DNA of 64,000 nucleotides from Mariniphaga sp964559175 (GCA_964559175.1 CAZLGT010000005.1:1-64000); one strand, 5' to 3'; shown: positions 43,539 to 52,973, numbered from the stretch's first letter. The notes: a model not told the origin generated them from the letters alone. Made by a program: numbers and translations.

Positions 43539-44798
43539 ATGCATTACCTGACAAAAAAAGCGGCAATACTTGGAGTGGTCTTTCAAGTAGCATTCGTTGC
43601 AAACCTTTTGGCTCAAAAAAATAGAAATGAGCATTACGACTTCACACACCGAAAAGGGGAAATTGTAATAAAAGCCAAACCAGGTGCAAAAATTCAAATT
43701 GAACAGCAGGAACATGAATTTTGGTTCGGGTGCGCCATCAGCGATGGAATTTTTAACGGAAGGGCCTCTGAAAATGATGTAAAAATGTACAAGCAAATTT
43801 TTCTTCAGAATTTCAATTCGGCAGTTACCGAAAATGCAGTAAAATGGCCGGGCATGGAGCGGCAAAAAGGCGAAGTGGATTATTCGCTGGTGGACGCCAT
43901 GCTGGAGTGGACGGAAGAAAACAACATTCCGCTCAGGGCGCACAACCTTTTCTGGGGAATCGAACGATTTATTCAGCCGTGGATAAAAGAACTTTCGGAT
44001 GAAGAGTTGGAAACAACGTTGAAAAGACGTGCTGAAACGGTGACTGCCCGCTACAAAGGCCGGTTTGCCGAATACGACCTGAACAATGAAATGATTCACG
44101 GTAACTATTACGAAGACCGGCTGGGGCCGGATATCACCAAAAGAATGGCACTTTGGGCGCAAAACGGCGATCCGGATATCAAACTTTATCTGAATGATTA
44201 CGACATTCTTACCGGAAATAAACTGGATGAATACATGGCCCACATCCGCGGTTTGCTGGGACAGGGTGTTCCCATTGCCGGAATTGGCGTTCAGGGGCAC
44301 CTTCATGCCGAATCGTTCGATCGCGGCGAACTGAAACGTTCACTCGATTCACTGGCACAATTCAACCTGCCCATAAAAATTACCGAATTCAACATGCCCG
44401 GGCAACGCTCAAAATATTACCAAAACCGCGATTTGAAAATGACAGATGAAGAGGAACAGCAAAAAGCAAGGGATTTGGTGGATTATTACAAAATATGTTT
44501 TGCCCATCCGGCAGTTGACGGCATTTTGATGTGGGGATTCTGGGAAGGCGCCAACTGGATTCCGCAGTCGTCGCTATACAACCGCGACTGGTCGCCTACA
44601 CCCGCTGGAGAAGCCTATCAGTTTCTGATTTTTGACGAGTGGTGGACAAATCTGTTCGGAACAACAAATAACGGAAATATTTCAGTTCCGGCTTTTTACG
44701 GAAAATACAAAATTACCGTTGACGGACAAACAAAAGAAGTTGAACTGAAAAAATCTGATGGGATGGTACAGGTTGATTTTAGTTCTGTAACAGACTAA
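43539..44798 (+). CDS. Exported glycoside hydrolase family 10 protein (endo-beta-1,4-xylanase type)
   Basis: A 419-residue secreted enzyme with a signal peptide (GVVFQVAFVANLLAQ). An N-terminal strand-rich part (about 30-60) leads into the GH10 barrel. The acid/base Glu184 lies in AEYDLNNEMIHG and the nucleophile Glu283 in IKITEFNMPG; AVTENAVKWPGMERQKG is the GH10 substrate-binding block with the ENAMKW-like motif. Cleavage of xylan or a related beta-1,4 backbone is the family role. In this locus it may free decorated furanosides. It is the last gene of the plus-strand run. Confidence 0.9.
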   Translation: MHYLTKKAAILGVVFQVAFVANLLAQKNRNEHYDFTHRKGEIVIKAKPGAKIQIEQQEHEFWFGCAISDGIFNGRASENDVKMYKQIFLQNFNSAVTENAVKWPGMERQKGEVDYSLVDAMLEWTEENNIPLRAHNLFWGIERFIQPWIKELSDEELETTLKRRAETVTARYKGRFAEYDLNNEMIHGNYYEDRLGPDITKRMALWAQNGDPDIKLYLNDYDILTGNKLDEYMAHIRGLLGQGVPIAGIGVQGHLHAESFDRGELKRSLDSLAQFNLPIKITEFNMPGQRSKYYQNRDLKMTDEEEQQKARDLVDYYKICFAHPAVDGILMWGFWEGANWIPQSSLYNRDWSPTPAGEAYQFLIFDEWWTNLFGTTNNGNISVPAFYGKYKITVDGQTKEVELKKSDGMVQVDFSSVTD

Positions 44799-44841
44799 GG
44801 ATTCTTTGGTTTACAAAATAAAAGTGCTCGGCAATTTTGTG

Positions 44842-45477
44842 TCAGCTTTCCGGTTTTTCTGTGAAATCTATTTTCTTTTGCTGCGCGCGGGGCAGCTCAA
44901 GGTCTTCGGCCACCAGCTCCCAGCCGACTGAATCGATAAGCTGGCGGATAACGGCAACGGTGTCGGCTGCCTGGTTGCGGGCAATGTCGAAAAGATAACT
45001 GCGTTCTATTTTTTCACGAATAAATTCCTTCGACCTGATGTTCATGTTGGTGAGATCGGCCTCCGAAAATTTGTTGATGAGTCCTTTTTGCACATCGTAA
45101 AATTCCAGGTCGGTTTCCATGCTCATGATTTCAGGATCGGGGAAGTGTGACAATATAACACGTCTCTTCTCGGGTTTCATCTCGATATGAATTTTGGCCA
45201 AATCGAATCCGATAAGCACCTTGGCTTTTACTATCAGCAGGGCTTTCTTTTCCAACTGAAGAAGTTTGAAAAACATGCTTTTCCCGTCGCGATGTGCAAA
45301 CACTTCCGAAAACTCACCCTCAACGGTTATCAATTTGCAAACATGACGTATTTTGTTGAGCAGTACGGTTGACTGAACCTGTGGGCCAAGGTTTGTTTTA
45401 CTTTTAAAATACCACGAGGCAGCAGCAACTCCTCCTGCCAGTCCGAGTAATACTCCCAATATTATCAGGGTTTCCAT
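44842..45477 (-). CDS. DUF4230 membrane-anchored protein
   Basis: A 211-residue protein with one N-terminal transmembrane helix (ETLIILGVLLGLAGGVAAASWYF, residues 2-24) and a soluble domain that matches DUF4230: IRHVCKLITVEGEFSEVFAH, KALLIVKAKVLIGFDLAKI and VILSHFPDPEIMSMETDLEFYDV. The family is widespread in Bacteroidota and Firmicutes and its role is unknown. The gene is convergent with the GH10 gene and otherwise alone. Confidence 0.75.
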   Translation of the reverse strand: METLIILGVLLGLAGGVAAASWYFKSKTNLGPQVQSTVLLNKIRHVCKLITVEGEFSEVFAHRDGKSMFFKLLQLEKKALLIVKAKVLIGFDLAKIHIEMKPEKRRVILSHFPDPEIMSMETDLEFYDVQKGLINKFSEADLTNMNIRSKEFIREKIERSYLFDIARNQAADTVAVIRQLIDSVGWELVAEDLELPRAQQKKIDFTEKPES

Positions 45478-45567
45478 ATCTCTGTTGCTTTATTGAACTA
45501 ATATAGAATTTTTTATGGAAAACGGGAGGGTCATGTATTATTTTTCTTTTAAAGGTTAATCCTGCAC

Positions 45568-46710
45568 TTAGTCTTCGTTGAGTTGGGCAGGTTCCGGTTG
45601 GCTTTCATTTAAGAAGTGACTGGCCATGTCAAAAACCGGATAATCATCTGAAATTGCCCCCAGATTTGTCGCACAGGCAACAACCAGTTTTTCTTCCGGA
45701 TAAACCAGAATGGCAGCTCCTCCGCCGGTAACTTTTCCGCTTTTCCCGTAAATCGTACGTCCGCTTCGGTCGCTCATTAAAATCCAGCCATTGACCATAT
45801 TCGAGGGAATGTCGTTAAACAGCGGTATCGGTTCAAAAAAACCGCTTTTCGGCATTTCCTGAAAATAATCGGAAAAAAGCACTGCATTTCCAAATTTTAC
45901 AAGGTCTTCCGCATTGGAGAGCATTCCTTCCGAAGGTGCTCTGAAACGCATGTCGCGCGTGGTGGCATGCACCACATGCGATATAAAATTGTGATCGTAA
46001 AAATCGGAACGGCCTTTTATGGTGACAAACGGGTTATCGATAAGCGTATTGGTCAGATTCAGCGTGTCTGTTAGGAATCCGGCAAGGATTTTTGAAAAGC
46101 TTTCGCCGGTAACTTTTTCCATTACAGCCCCCAACAGGTTATAATTATAATAACTCGGAATCTGATAAATGCCGGGTGGGGCTATCAGCGAATCTTCTCT
46201 GATATTATTGATGCCGGCCTGAAGGGTGACATTGAGTCCGCGCCAGTCTGTTTCATCCATGTTGGGCTCCCGTATTCCGGAAGTTTGATTGACCAGGTGA
46301 TGAATGGGAAGTTTAAACTGTTTTTCGGGAAATTCAGGATAATAAAACTGTACAGTAGAATCGGGATGCAGCATTCCTTGCTCCACCATTTTTTGGTATA
46401 TGGCAGAGGTAAACAGTTCCGAAACCTGTCCGATGCGGAATTTGGTTTGCCGTGTTGCAGGTGTTTCCAAATCCTTCGACGATTGCCCCATCCCCTCAGA
46501 ATATATTATTTTTCCATCTATTGCAACGGCAAATGTTCCACCGGGAATGAAGTTCCGCGAAAGAAAGAATACAGCATCTTTGCGTGCGGCTTTTATTTCA
46601 TCGATGTATTTTCTGTCGTACAGTATATCCGACTTGTTTTTTTTACAGTTTGAAAGGCTGAATAAAAGGATAAATAAAAATGCGAGTCGCAGAATTCTGT
46701 TCACTTTCAT
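45568..46710 (-). CDS. Beta-lactamase/PBP-fold lipoprotein lacking the catalytic Ser-x-x-Lys
   Basis: A 380-residue lipoprotein (lipobox LFSLSNC, Cys22) with the class C beta-lactamase-like serine hydrolase fold: TKFRIGQVSELFTSAIYQKM, then HLVNQTSGIRE, YYNYNLLGAVMEKVTGESF and GKSGKVTGGGAAILV. In active members the first block reads FRIGSVSK with the Ser-x-x-Lys dyad. Here those two positions are Gln95 and Glu98, so acyl-enzyme chemistry should be impossible. It may be a binding or scaffold protein, or use another mechanism. A TAnnTTTG promoter box lies at 46745-46752. Confidence 0.75.
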   Translation of the reverse strand: MKVNRILRLAFLFILLFSLSNCKKNKSDILYDRKYIDEIKAARKDAVFFLSRNFIPGGTFAVAIDGKIIYSEGMGQSSKDLETPATRQTKFRIGQVSELFTSAIYQKMVEQGMLHPDSTVQFYYPEFPEKQFKLPIHHLVNQTSGIREPNMDETDWRGLNVTLQAGINNIREDSLIAPPGIYQIPSYYNYNLLGAVMEKVTGESFSKILAGFLTDTLNLTNTLIDNPFVTIKGRSDFYDHNFISHVVHATTRDMRFRAPSEGMLSNAEDLVKFGNAVLFSDYFQEMPKSGFFEPIPLFNDIPSNMVNGWILMSDRSGRTIYGKSGKVTGGGAAILVYPEEKLVVACATNLGAISDDYPVFDMASHFLNESQPEPAQLNED

Positions 46711-46744
46711 ATTTATTCGTTTATCATTTATTTAATAATGGACG

Positions 46745-46752
46745 CAAAAATA
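46745..46752 (-). promoter_or_regulatory. -7 promoter box for the serine-hydrolase-like lipoprotein gene
   Basis: On the minus strand TATTTTTG matches TAnnTTTG, 34 bases before the ATG at 46710. Confidence 0.45.
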
Positions 46753-46794
46753 GGGAATTTGGTAAAAATCTGAATCTTAAAAATTGCAAAAAAT

Positions 46795-48021
46795 TTATAA
46801 CCCTACGTGGGTGATTTCGTTTTCGGAGCGGGCAATGGTAACTGCTCCACAACTGTCGCTCCAAACGTTCACCGAGGTGCGTAACATATCCAGAATCCGG
46901 TCAACGGCCAGAATCAGGCCAATACCTTCCAGCGGAAGTCCAACGGCGGTGAGAACCACTGTAATCATAACCAGGCCTGCCATGGGAATTCCTGCTGCGC
47001 CAATGGAAGCAAGTAATGCGGTAACTACAACAAGCGCCTGTTGCCCAAAAGTGAGATCAATTCCATACGCCTGGGCAATGAACATGGCAGCTACACATTC
47101 GTACAATGCAGTTCCGTCCATGTTGATGGTGGCCCCCAGTGGCAGTGTAAAACTCGAAATTTTGTTGGATACACCGCTGTTGTTTTCAAGCGCCTCCATG
47201 GTCAGAGGCAGGGTGGCACTCGATGAAGATGTGCTAAATGCTGTTAGTAAGGGAGTTATCATGTTCTTAAGGTGGGCATAGGGCCTGGCTTTGCCAATTA
47301 CCCGGACAATAATGGGCAGAGATACCAGCGCATGAAACAAGAGGGCCACTATCACACAAAGACTGTAAATGGCCAGGCTTCCGGCAATGCTTCCCAGTTG
47401 ATCTGAGTTCCGGTGAACTTCGGCGGAAACAATTCCAAAAATGCCTAACGGAGTAAATTTTATGATGAAAAGGGTCACTTTCATCATTACCTCAAACAAG
47501 GCATCAAAAAAATGGGTCAGAGTTTCACGATGCTTTTGTTCTACCCGGGTAATGAAGAACCCGAAAAGAATGGCAAAAAATATGACCGGGAGAATGGCTC
47601 CCTGTGCCATTGCATCAACAATGTTCTCGGGCACAATGCGGTAAAAAATATCTTTTACCGAACCGGCATGTTCTGTGAGCCCTTCCACGGTTTGCGAAAA
47701 TCCAAGGTCAACACCCACTCCCGGTTTCACTAAGTTTACAACAGTGAGTCCTGTAAGAATGGCCAATGTGCTCGTTGCGAGATAATACATCATGGTTTTT
47801 ATACCCAGTCTTCCAAGGTTTTTGCCATCGCCCATGCTGGTAACACCACTAATTATAGAGCTGAAAACCAGGGGAATAATTATCATTTTTAATGCCCTGA
47901 GAAAAATATCGCCAATCCACGAAACATATTTTATTCCTTCGGGTACAAAATATCCAAATAAAACAGCAAGGATAAAGGCAATGAGGATTTGCCAGTGCAA
48001 CTTGATTTTAAAAATTCTCAC
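46795..48021 (-). CDS. Dicarboxylate/amino acid:cation symporter (DAACS family, GltP/DctA-like)
   Basis: A 408-residue inner-membrane symporter. Hallmarks are the serine-rich motif FSTSSSSATLPLTME before reentrant loop 1, LPLGATINMDGTALYE with the NMDGT substrate-binding motif, and LLASIGAAGIPMAGLVMIT in reentrant loop 2. Eight transmembrane segments are expected. It takes up C4-dicarboxylates, glutamate or aspartate with protons or sodium. It is a single gene between the pseudo-serine hydrolase and aminopeptidase P. Confidence 0.92.
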   Translation of the reverse strand: MRIFKIKLHWQILIAFILAVLFGYFVPEGIKYVSWIGDIFLRALKMIIIPLVFSSIISGVTSMGDGKNLGRLGIKTMMYYLATSTLAILTGLTVVNLVKPGVGVDLGFSQTVEGLTEHAGSVKDIFYRIVPENIVDAMAQGAILPVIFFAILFGFFITRVEQKHRETLTHFFDALFEVMMKVTLFIIKFTPLGIFGIVSAEVHRNSDQLGSIAGSLAIYSLCVIVALLFHALVSLPIIVRVIGKARPYAHLKNMITPLLTAFSTSSSSATLPLTMEALENNSGVSNKISSFTLPLGATINMDGTALYECVAAMFIAQAYGIDLTFGQQALVVVTALLASIGAAGIPMAGLVMITVVLTAVGLPLEGIGLILAVDRILDMLRTSVNVWSDSCGAVTIARSENEITHVGL

Positions 48022-48175
48022 ATTTCCGGTTTTAACAGGTTTTTAAAGGGTTGCTAAATTAGTTTTTTTAAAAGATTTGACAAATTTTGGTAAAACCTGA
48101 AAGGGAAATAAAAACAAAAAACAATTAAAAAATTATATATTCGTGGGATAATCAGAAATATTAAAAAAGAAGAAT

Positions 48176-49567
48176 ATGTTTGAAAAAGAAATTTACATCA
48201 ACCGGAGAAATAAACTCAAGGGAAAAGTATCAGATGGTATAGCTCTGTTTTTGGGGAATCTGGAGTCGCCGATGAATTATCCCGACAATACTTACCATTT
48301 CAGGCAAGACAGTTCATTTTTGTATTTTTTTGGGCTCGATTTTCCGGGTTTGGCCGGGGTTATTGATTTTGACAGCGGGGAAGATTACATTTACGGTAAC
48401 GATGTGGGCATTGACGACATTATTTGGATGGGACCACAAGTTACCATTCGCGAAAATGCAGCAAAAGCGGGTGTGAACAATACCGATTCGTTAGTCAGGA
48501 TGAATGATTTCATTTCAGAGGCAATTAAGAAAGGAAGGAAAATACATATTTTGCCGCCGTATCGCGGAGAAAACAAAATATGGCTGGAACAGTTGCTGGG
48601 TATTTCTGCCATGCGTATTGGAGAATATGCTTCGGTTGAACTGATTAAAGCTGTGGTTGATCTGCGTTCGGTAAAAGAACCCGGCGAAATTGAGGAAATT
48701 AAAAAAGCCTGCGCTGTGGGATACGAAATGCATGTTACAGCCATGAAAATGGCGAAACCGGGGGTATGGGAACAAAAAATTGCCGGAACCATAGAAGGTA
48801 TTGCTGCTGCCGGTGGCGGAACAATTGCTTTCCCGATTATTCTGTCGCAAAACGGTGAAACCCTTCACAACCACGATCATTCCCAGATACTGAAAGAGGG
48901 CAGGCTGATGGTCACCGATGCCGGTGCTGAATCATTGATGCATTATGCGTCCGATTTTACCCGGACCGTTCCGGTAGGTGGAAAATTTACGCAAAAACAA
49001 CGTGAAATCTACGAAATTGTTCTGGCAGCCAACAACCAGGCCACAGCGCTTACACGCCCGGGAGTGACCTACCTTTCCGTGCATCTGGCTGCTGCCGAAG
49101 TACTTGCCTCCGGACTAAAGGATTTGGGATTGATGAAAGGCGACGTGAAAGAAGCCGTGGCTAACGGGGCACATGCCTTGTTCATGCCCCACGGCCTGGG
49201 GCACATGATGGGACTCGATGTGCACGATATGGAAGATATTGGTCAGATATATGTTGGCTACGACGACGAAACACGTCCTTCAACACAGTTCGGAACAGCT
49301 GCTCTGCGTTTGGGCCGGCGTTTACAGCCTGGGTTTGTAATTACCAACGAACCTGGCATCTATTTTATACCGGCACTTATCGATCAGTGGCAGCGGGATA
49401 AAACCAATGCTGATTTCATTAATTTTGACAAAGTGAATGAATACCGCGATTTTGGAGGTATTAGGCTCGAAGATGACATACTGGTTACAGAATTGGGCAG
49501 TGAAATAATCGGTGAGCGGGTGCCTGTTCATCCCGACGAAGTAGAAAAAATGGTATCGGGCGAATAG
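48176..49567 (+). CDS. pepP: Xaa-Pro aminopeptidase (peptidase M24B, aminopeptidase P)
   Basis: A 463-residue cytoplasmic metallopeptidase. The N-terminal creatinase-like domain covers about residues 1-170, and the pita-bread catalytic domain about 180-455. The metal ligands are visible: Asp in MVTDAGAE, Asp in HYASDFTRTVP, His in FMPHGLGHMMGLDVHD, Glu in ITNEPGIYF, and Glu in FGGIRLEDDILV. It removes the N-terminal residue before proline. The length is normal for the family in Bacteroidota. No signal peptide is present. Confidence 0.93.
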   Translation: MFEKEIYINRRNKLKGKVSDGIALFLGNLESPMNYPDNTYHFRQDSSFLYFFGLDFPGLAGVIDFDSGEDYIYGNDVGIDDIIWMGPQVTIRENAAKAGVNNTDSLVRMNDFISEAIKKGRKIHILPPYRGENKIWLEQLLGISAMRIGEYASVELIKAVVDLRSVKEPGEIEEIKKACAVGYEMHVTAMKMAKPGVWEQKIAGTIEGIAAAGGGTIAFPIILSQNGETLHNHDHSQILKEGRLMVTDAGAESLMHYASDFTRTVPVGGKFTQKQREIYEIVLAANNQATALTRPGVTYLSVHLAAAEVLASGLKDLGLMKGDVKEAVANGAHALFMPHGLGHMMGLDVHDMEDIGQIYVGYDDETRPSTQFGTAALRLGRRLQPGFVITNEPGIYFIPALIDQWQRDKTNADFINFDKVNEYRDFGGIRLEDDILVTELGSEIIGERVPVHPDEVEKMVSGE

Positions 49568-49568
49568 T

Positions 49569-50009
49569 TTAGCCCGTTTTTTCCATTTGTTTTTTCAGGA
49601 TGCGGTGATAAAAATAATCCATTTCGGTTTTTATTTCATCCCGTATTTCGCGGCATTTTTCCCTGATTTCAGCTTTGTTCCTGGAGTTTTTGTACGGATT
49701 ATGAAACCCAAGGTGCATTTTTCGTTTGCATTTAATGGGAGGAATCTTTAATTGTTCCACCGTGCCGTCTCCCACAGTTATCAGATAATCGAATTCCATA
49801 TCATCGAATTTGGAATAATGTTGCGAAACCTGAGGTTCGAGGTTGATCCCAATTTCTGCCATCACTTCAATGGCAATTGGACTCACATGATCGGAAGGCT
49901 CAATACCTGCAGAATAAATATCGAGATCTTTGTCGTAACTTCTCAATATTGCCTCAGCCATTTGGCTCCTGCATGAATTCTGATTGCTTAAAAAAAATAT
50001 CTTCATCAA
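49569..50009 (-). CDS. ArsC-like low-molecular-weight phosphatase-fold protein without catalytic cysteines
   Basis: A 146-residue protein with the arsenate reductase/LMW tyrosine phosphatase fold: FFLSNQNSCRSQMAEAIL, IYSAGIEPSDHVSPIAIEVM and FDYLITVGDGTVEQL. In active enzymes the P-loop is C-x5-R; here the first position is Ser8 (S8NQNSCR14). The redox cysteines expected in the TVCD...C segment are replaced (VGDGTVEQL), and the general-acid Asp of the GFxDP loop is Asn in LGFHNPYK. It therefore looks like a pseudo-enzyme that kept the anion-binding loop. The coordinates include two possible N-terminal methionines. It is convergent with aminopeptidase P, one base apart. Confidence 0.8.
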   Translation of the reverse strand: MMKIFFLSNQNSCRSQMAEAILRSYDKDLDIYSAGIEPSDHVSPIAIEVMAEIGINLEPQVSQHYSKFDDMEFDYLITVGDGTVEQLKIPPIKCKRKMHLGFHNPYKNSRNKAEIREKCREIRDEIKTEMDYFYHRILKKQMEKTG

Positions 50010-50336
50010 ACTAACGGTTTTTGGTTTTCGGTTTTTACCGGTTTCCTGTTTTTAATTTTGGCTTAAAATAGAATTTAATCGGCATTTTTCAAAATAAAAT
50101 ATGTGTTGATTAGTTTGAAAATTAAACTTTTACAGATGTTCTTCAACATATATTTAGAAATTATGCCAGTTTGCCGATGCCTGTAAACATTGATTTTGGG
50201 CTTACAATTAGCTGATGACCTGATATGTCGTTTTTCAAAATATTTTAAATTCTTTGAGTATTAATGCGTAATTCCCTATTTTCGTAGTCTGAAAAATTAT
50301 GCACACCATGAATACATGGTATTTAAAATTTTGTAA
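50010..50336. other. 327-base AT-rich divergent intergenic region
   Basis: This region holds the promoters of the ArsC-like gene (minus) and the DUF349 gene (plus). A TATTTTCG box at about 50277-50284, one mismatch from TAnnTTTG, could serve the DUF349 gene with a leader of about 45 bases. A small inverted repeat ACCATGAATACATGGT spans 50305-50320. I see no gene or RNA here. Confidence 0.4.
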
Positions 50337-52973
50337 ATGGAACCTAAAGATCTGAAAAACCCGGAAGGGTTAAAAAGTACGGAGAAGCCTAAAGAGGAAA
50401 AACCCGGAAAAACTACTGCTCAAAAAGAAAAAGTAAAGGAAAAGCCTGAAGCAACGGAGGCAGAAACAAAAAAAGAACAAACAACCGAACCGCAAGAGAC
50501 AGGTTTAACCCTGGAGACATTCTCTGCCGATGAAAAAAGCAAAGCTCCCGTTAAGGAGAGTACGGATAAGCCGGAAACGGGAAAGTCACCCGATACGGAA
50601 GCAGGTGAGTCTGTTGAAGATGTAACAGAGGTTTCGGCCAGGCCAGTTGCTGAAGAGCCCGAAGTGGTAAAGGAACCTGAACAGGAAGAGCCCGTAACAC
50701 CAAATGCTGAAGCACCGGCTGAGGAAAAGCCCGGGGAATTGGAAGCCGATGAGCCAGCCAAATCAGAACCGGGTGAAGAGCCTGAAATGGTAAAGGAAAC
50801 TGAACCGGAAAAAGCCGCTGCTGAAGAACAAAAAATACCGGATCCGGAAGAACCCGAAGCACCAAATGCTGAAGCACCGGCTGAGGAAAAGCCCAAGGAA
50901 TTGGAAGCCGATGAGCCAGCCAAATCAGAACCGGCTGAAGAGCCCGAAGTGGTAAAGGAACCTGAACCGGAAAAAGCCGCTGCTGAAGAACAAAAAACAC
51001 CTGAACCGGAAGAGCCCGAAGAACCAAATGCAGAACCACTGGTAGAGGAAAAGCCCGGGAAATTGGTTGCCGATGAGGCTGCAAAACCGGAAACAGCAGA
51101 AAAATCTGATGCCGAAAGCAAACCAAAGCCGGAGGAAACTCCCGGAGAAGAAGCTGAGGCCAAAGCAGCTCCAAAAAAAGAAAAACATGAACCAGATATA
51201 AAAGAAAAGAAACCTTCCGAACCCATTCACCCGAAAAAGGAAAAACCCGATTACGCCACCTTATCGCTGATTGAACTGGTGAATGCGATGCGCGATGTGC
51301 TCGACAGCAATGGCGATCACGATATAAAAGATGAAGTAGAAGCCATTAAGGCTGCTTTCTACAAGCAGGTGAAAGAAGAAACCGAAGAGCAGAAAAAGCA
51401 GTTTATTGAAGATGGAGGCGATGAAGAAGAATTTGAAGCGGAAGAAAATCCGTATGAACAGGACATCAAGGATTTGCTGAAACGCTACCGCCAAATCAGG
51501 CATGAATTCAATAAAAAAATGGAACAGGAAAAGGAGGTTAATCTTCAGGTGAAATACGATATCATTGAGGAGATTAAAGGATTGATCCACAAAGAAGAAT
51601 CGATCAATAAAACTTTCCAGGAATTCAGGGATTTACAACAGCGCTGGCGTGAAATCGGATTGGTTCCGCAGGCTAGAATGAAGGATTTGTGGGATACCTA
51701 TCATTTTCATGTTGAAAGTTTCTACGATTACATAAAGATTAACCGGGAACTGAGGGACCTGGACCTGAAGAAGAACCTGGAAATGAAAATTAAGCTGTGT
51801 GAACAGGCCGAAGAGTTGTTGCTCGAAACCAACATCATCAGAGCCTTCAACCAGCTTCAGAAACTACACGACCGCTGGCGCGAAATCGGACCTGTTCCCC
51901 GCGAGAATAAAGACGATATCTGGGAACGGTTTAAAGCATCGACGGCAAAAATCAATAAAAAACACCAGGAATATTTCGAAGGACGAAAAACCGAGCAGAA
52001 GAATAACCTGGAAGCCAAGCGCGCACTCTGCGAACAGGTTGAAGAGATAAATGAAATGGAGCTGGATTCGCACAAGGATTGGGGCGAAAAATCCAAGGAA
52101 GTGGTAAACCTTCAAAGAGTATGGCGCACCATTGGATTTGCTCCGCGCAAAGACAACAATAAAATCTACAAGCGTTTTCGTGAAGCCTGCGATGCTTTTT
52201 TCGATGCTAAACGCGAGTTTTACTCCAAAAACAAAGAGCTGCAGCAGAATAACCTGCAACTGAAAACCGACCTTTGCATGCAGGCCGAAGCATTGAAAGA
52301 AAGTACCGACTGGCGCAAAACAACCCAGGATTTAATCAATATTCAAAAGCAGTGGAAGGAGATTGGCCCGGTACCCCGGAAAAATTCCGAAGCCCTTTGG
52401 AAGCGCTTCAGGGCTGCCTGCGATTATTTTTTCGATAAAAAATCGGAACATTTTTCAAACATCGATTCCGAACAGGACGACAACCTGAAAGCGAAAGAGC
52501 AACTTGTTACTGATGTGGAAAGTTTTAAACCCACCGATGATGCCGATGAAAACCTGAAAGTGCTTAAGGATTTTCAGCGCCGATGGACGGAAATCGGGCA
52601 TGTACCCATCAGGAAAAAAGACGATATTCAGAAAAAATACAGGGAGGCCATCAATAAATTGTTCGACGATTTGAACCTCGATGAGTCGAAAAGAAACCTC
52701 CTCAGGTTCAGAACAAAAATGGCTTCGTTCTCCGAGTCTTCACGGGGGCAGAATAAAATGCGGCTCGAGCGCGACAAGTATATGAATAAACTGAAGCAAC
52801 TCGAAAACGATTTAGTTCTGCTCGATAACAATATCGGGTTCTTCGCAAAATCGAAAAATGCCGAAGCGCTGATTAAAGACGTGAAGCGAAAAATTGACCA
52901 AACCAGAGAAAAGATTGAAATGCTGAAAGATAAAATCAGGGTGATTGACGAGATGGATCAATCGGAAGAATAA
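50337..52973 (+). CDS. DUF349 coiled-coil protein with long acidic, repetitive N-terminus
   Basis: An 878-residue protein. Residues 1-310 are disordered and rich in Glu, Pro, Ala and Lys, with a tandem unit of about 54 residues (162 bp, for example starting at 50776 and 50938). Residues about 310-878 contain at least five DUF349 repeats of about 75 residues, each with a W-R-E-I-G-x-x-P core: WREIGLVPQ, WREIGPVPR, WRTIGFAPR, WKEIGPVPR and WTEIGHVPI. The C-terminus is a coiled coil (MNKLKQLENDLVLLDNNIG). The family role is unknown in Bacteroidota. A strong terminator follows. Confidence 0.85.
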   Translation: MEPKDLKNPEGLKSTEKPKEEKPGKTTAQKEKVKEKPEATEAETKKEQTTEPQETGLTLETFSADEKSKAPVKESTDKPETGKSPDTEAGESVEDVTEVSARPVAEEPEVVKEPEQEEPVTPNAEAPAEEKPGELEADEPAKSEPGEEPEMVKETEPEKAAAEEQKIPDPEEPEAPNAEAPAEEKPKELEADEPAKSEPAEEPEVVKEPEPEKAAAEEQKTPEPEEPEEPNAEPLVEEKPGKLVADEAAKPETAEKSDAESKPKPEETPGEEAEAKAAPKKEKHEPDIKEKKPSEPIHPKKEKPDYATLSLIELVNAMRDVLDSNGDHDIKDEVEAIKAAFYKQVKEETEEQKKQFIEDGGDEEEFEAEENPYEQDIKDLLKRYRQIRHEFNKKMEQEKEVNLQVKYDIIEEIKGLIHKEESINKTFQEFRDLQQRWREIGLVPQARMKDLWDTYHFHVESFYDYIKINRELRDLDLKKNLEMKIKLCEQAEELLLETNIIRAFNQLQKLHDRWREIGPVPRENKDDIWERFKASTAKINKKHQEYFEGRKTEQKNNLEAKRALCEQVEEINEMELDSHKDWGEKSKEVVNLQRVWRTIGFAPRKDNNKIYKRFREACDAFFDAKREFYSKNKELQQNNLQLKTDLCMQAEALKESTDWRKTTQDLINIQKQWKEIGPVPRKNSEALWKRFRAACDYFFDKKSEHFSNIDSEQDDNLKAKEQLVTDVESFKPTDDADENLKVLKDFQRRWTEIGHVPIRKKDDIQKKYREAINKLFDDLNLDESKRNLLRFRTKMASFSESSRGQNKMRLERDKYMNKLKQLENDLVLLDNNIGFFAKSKNAEALIKDVKRKIDQTREKIEMLKDKIRVIDEMDQSEE

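Noticed and set aside
50420..51226. 268-residue minus-strand frame rich in Gly and Ser
   Set aside because: It is antisense to the acidic repeats of the DUF349 gene.
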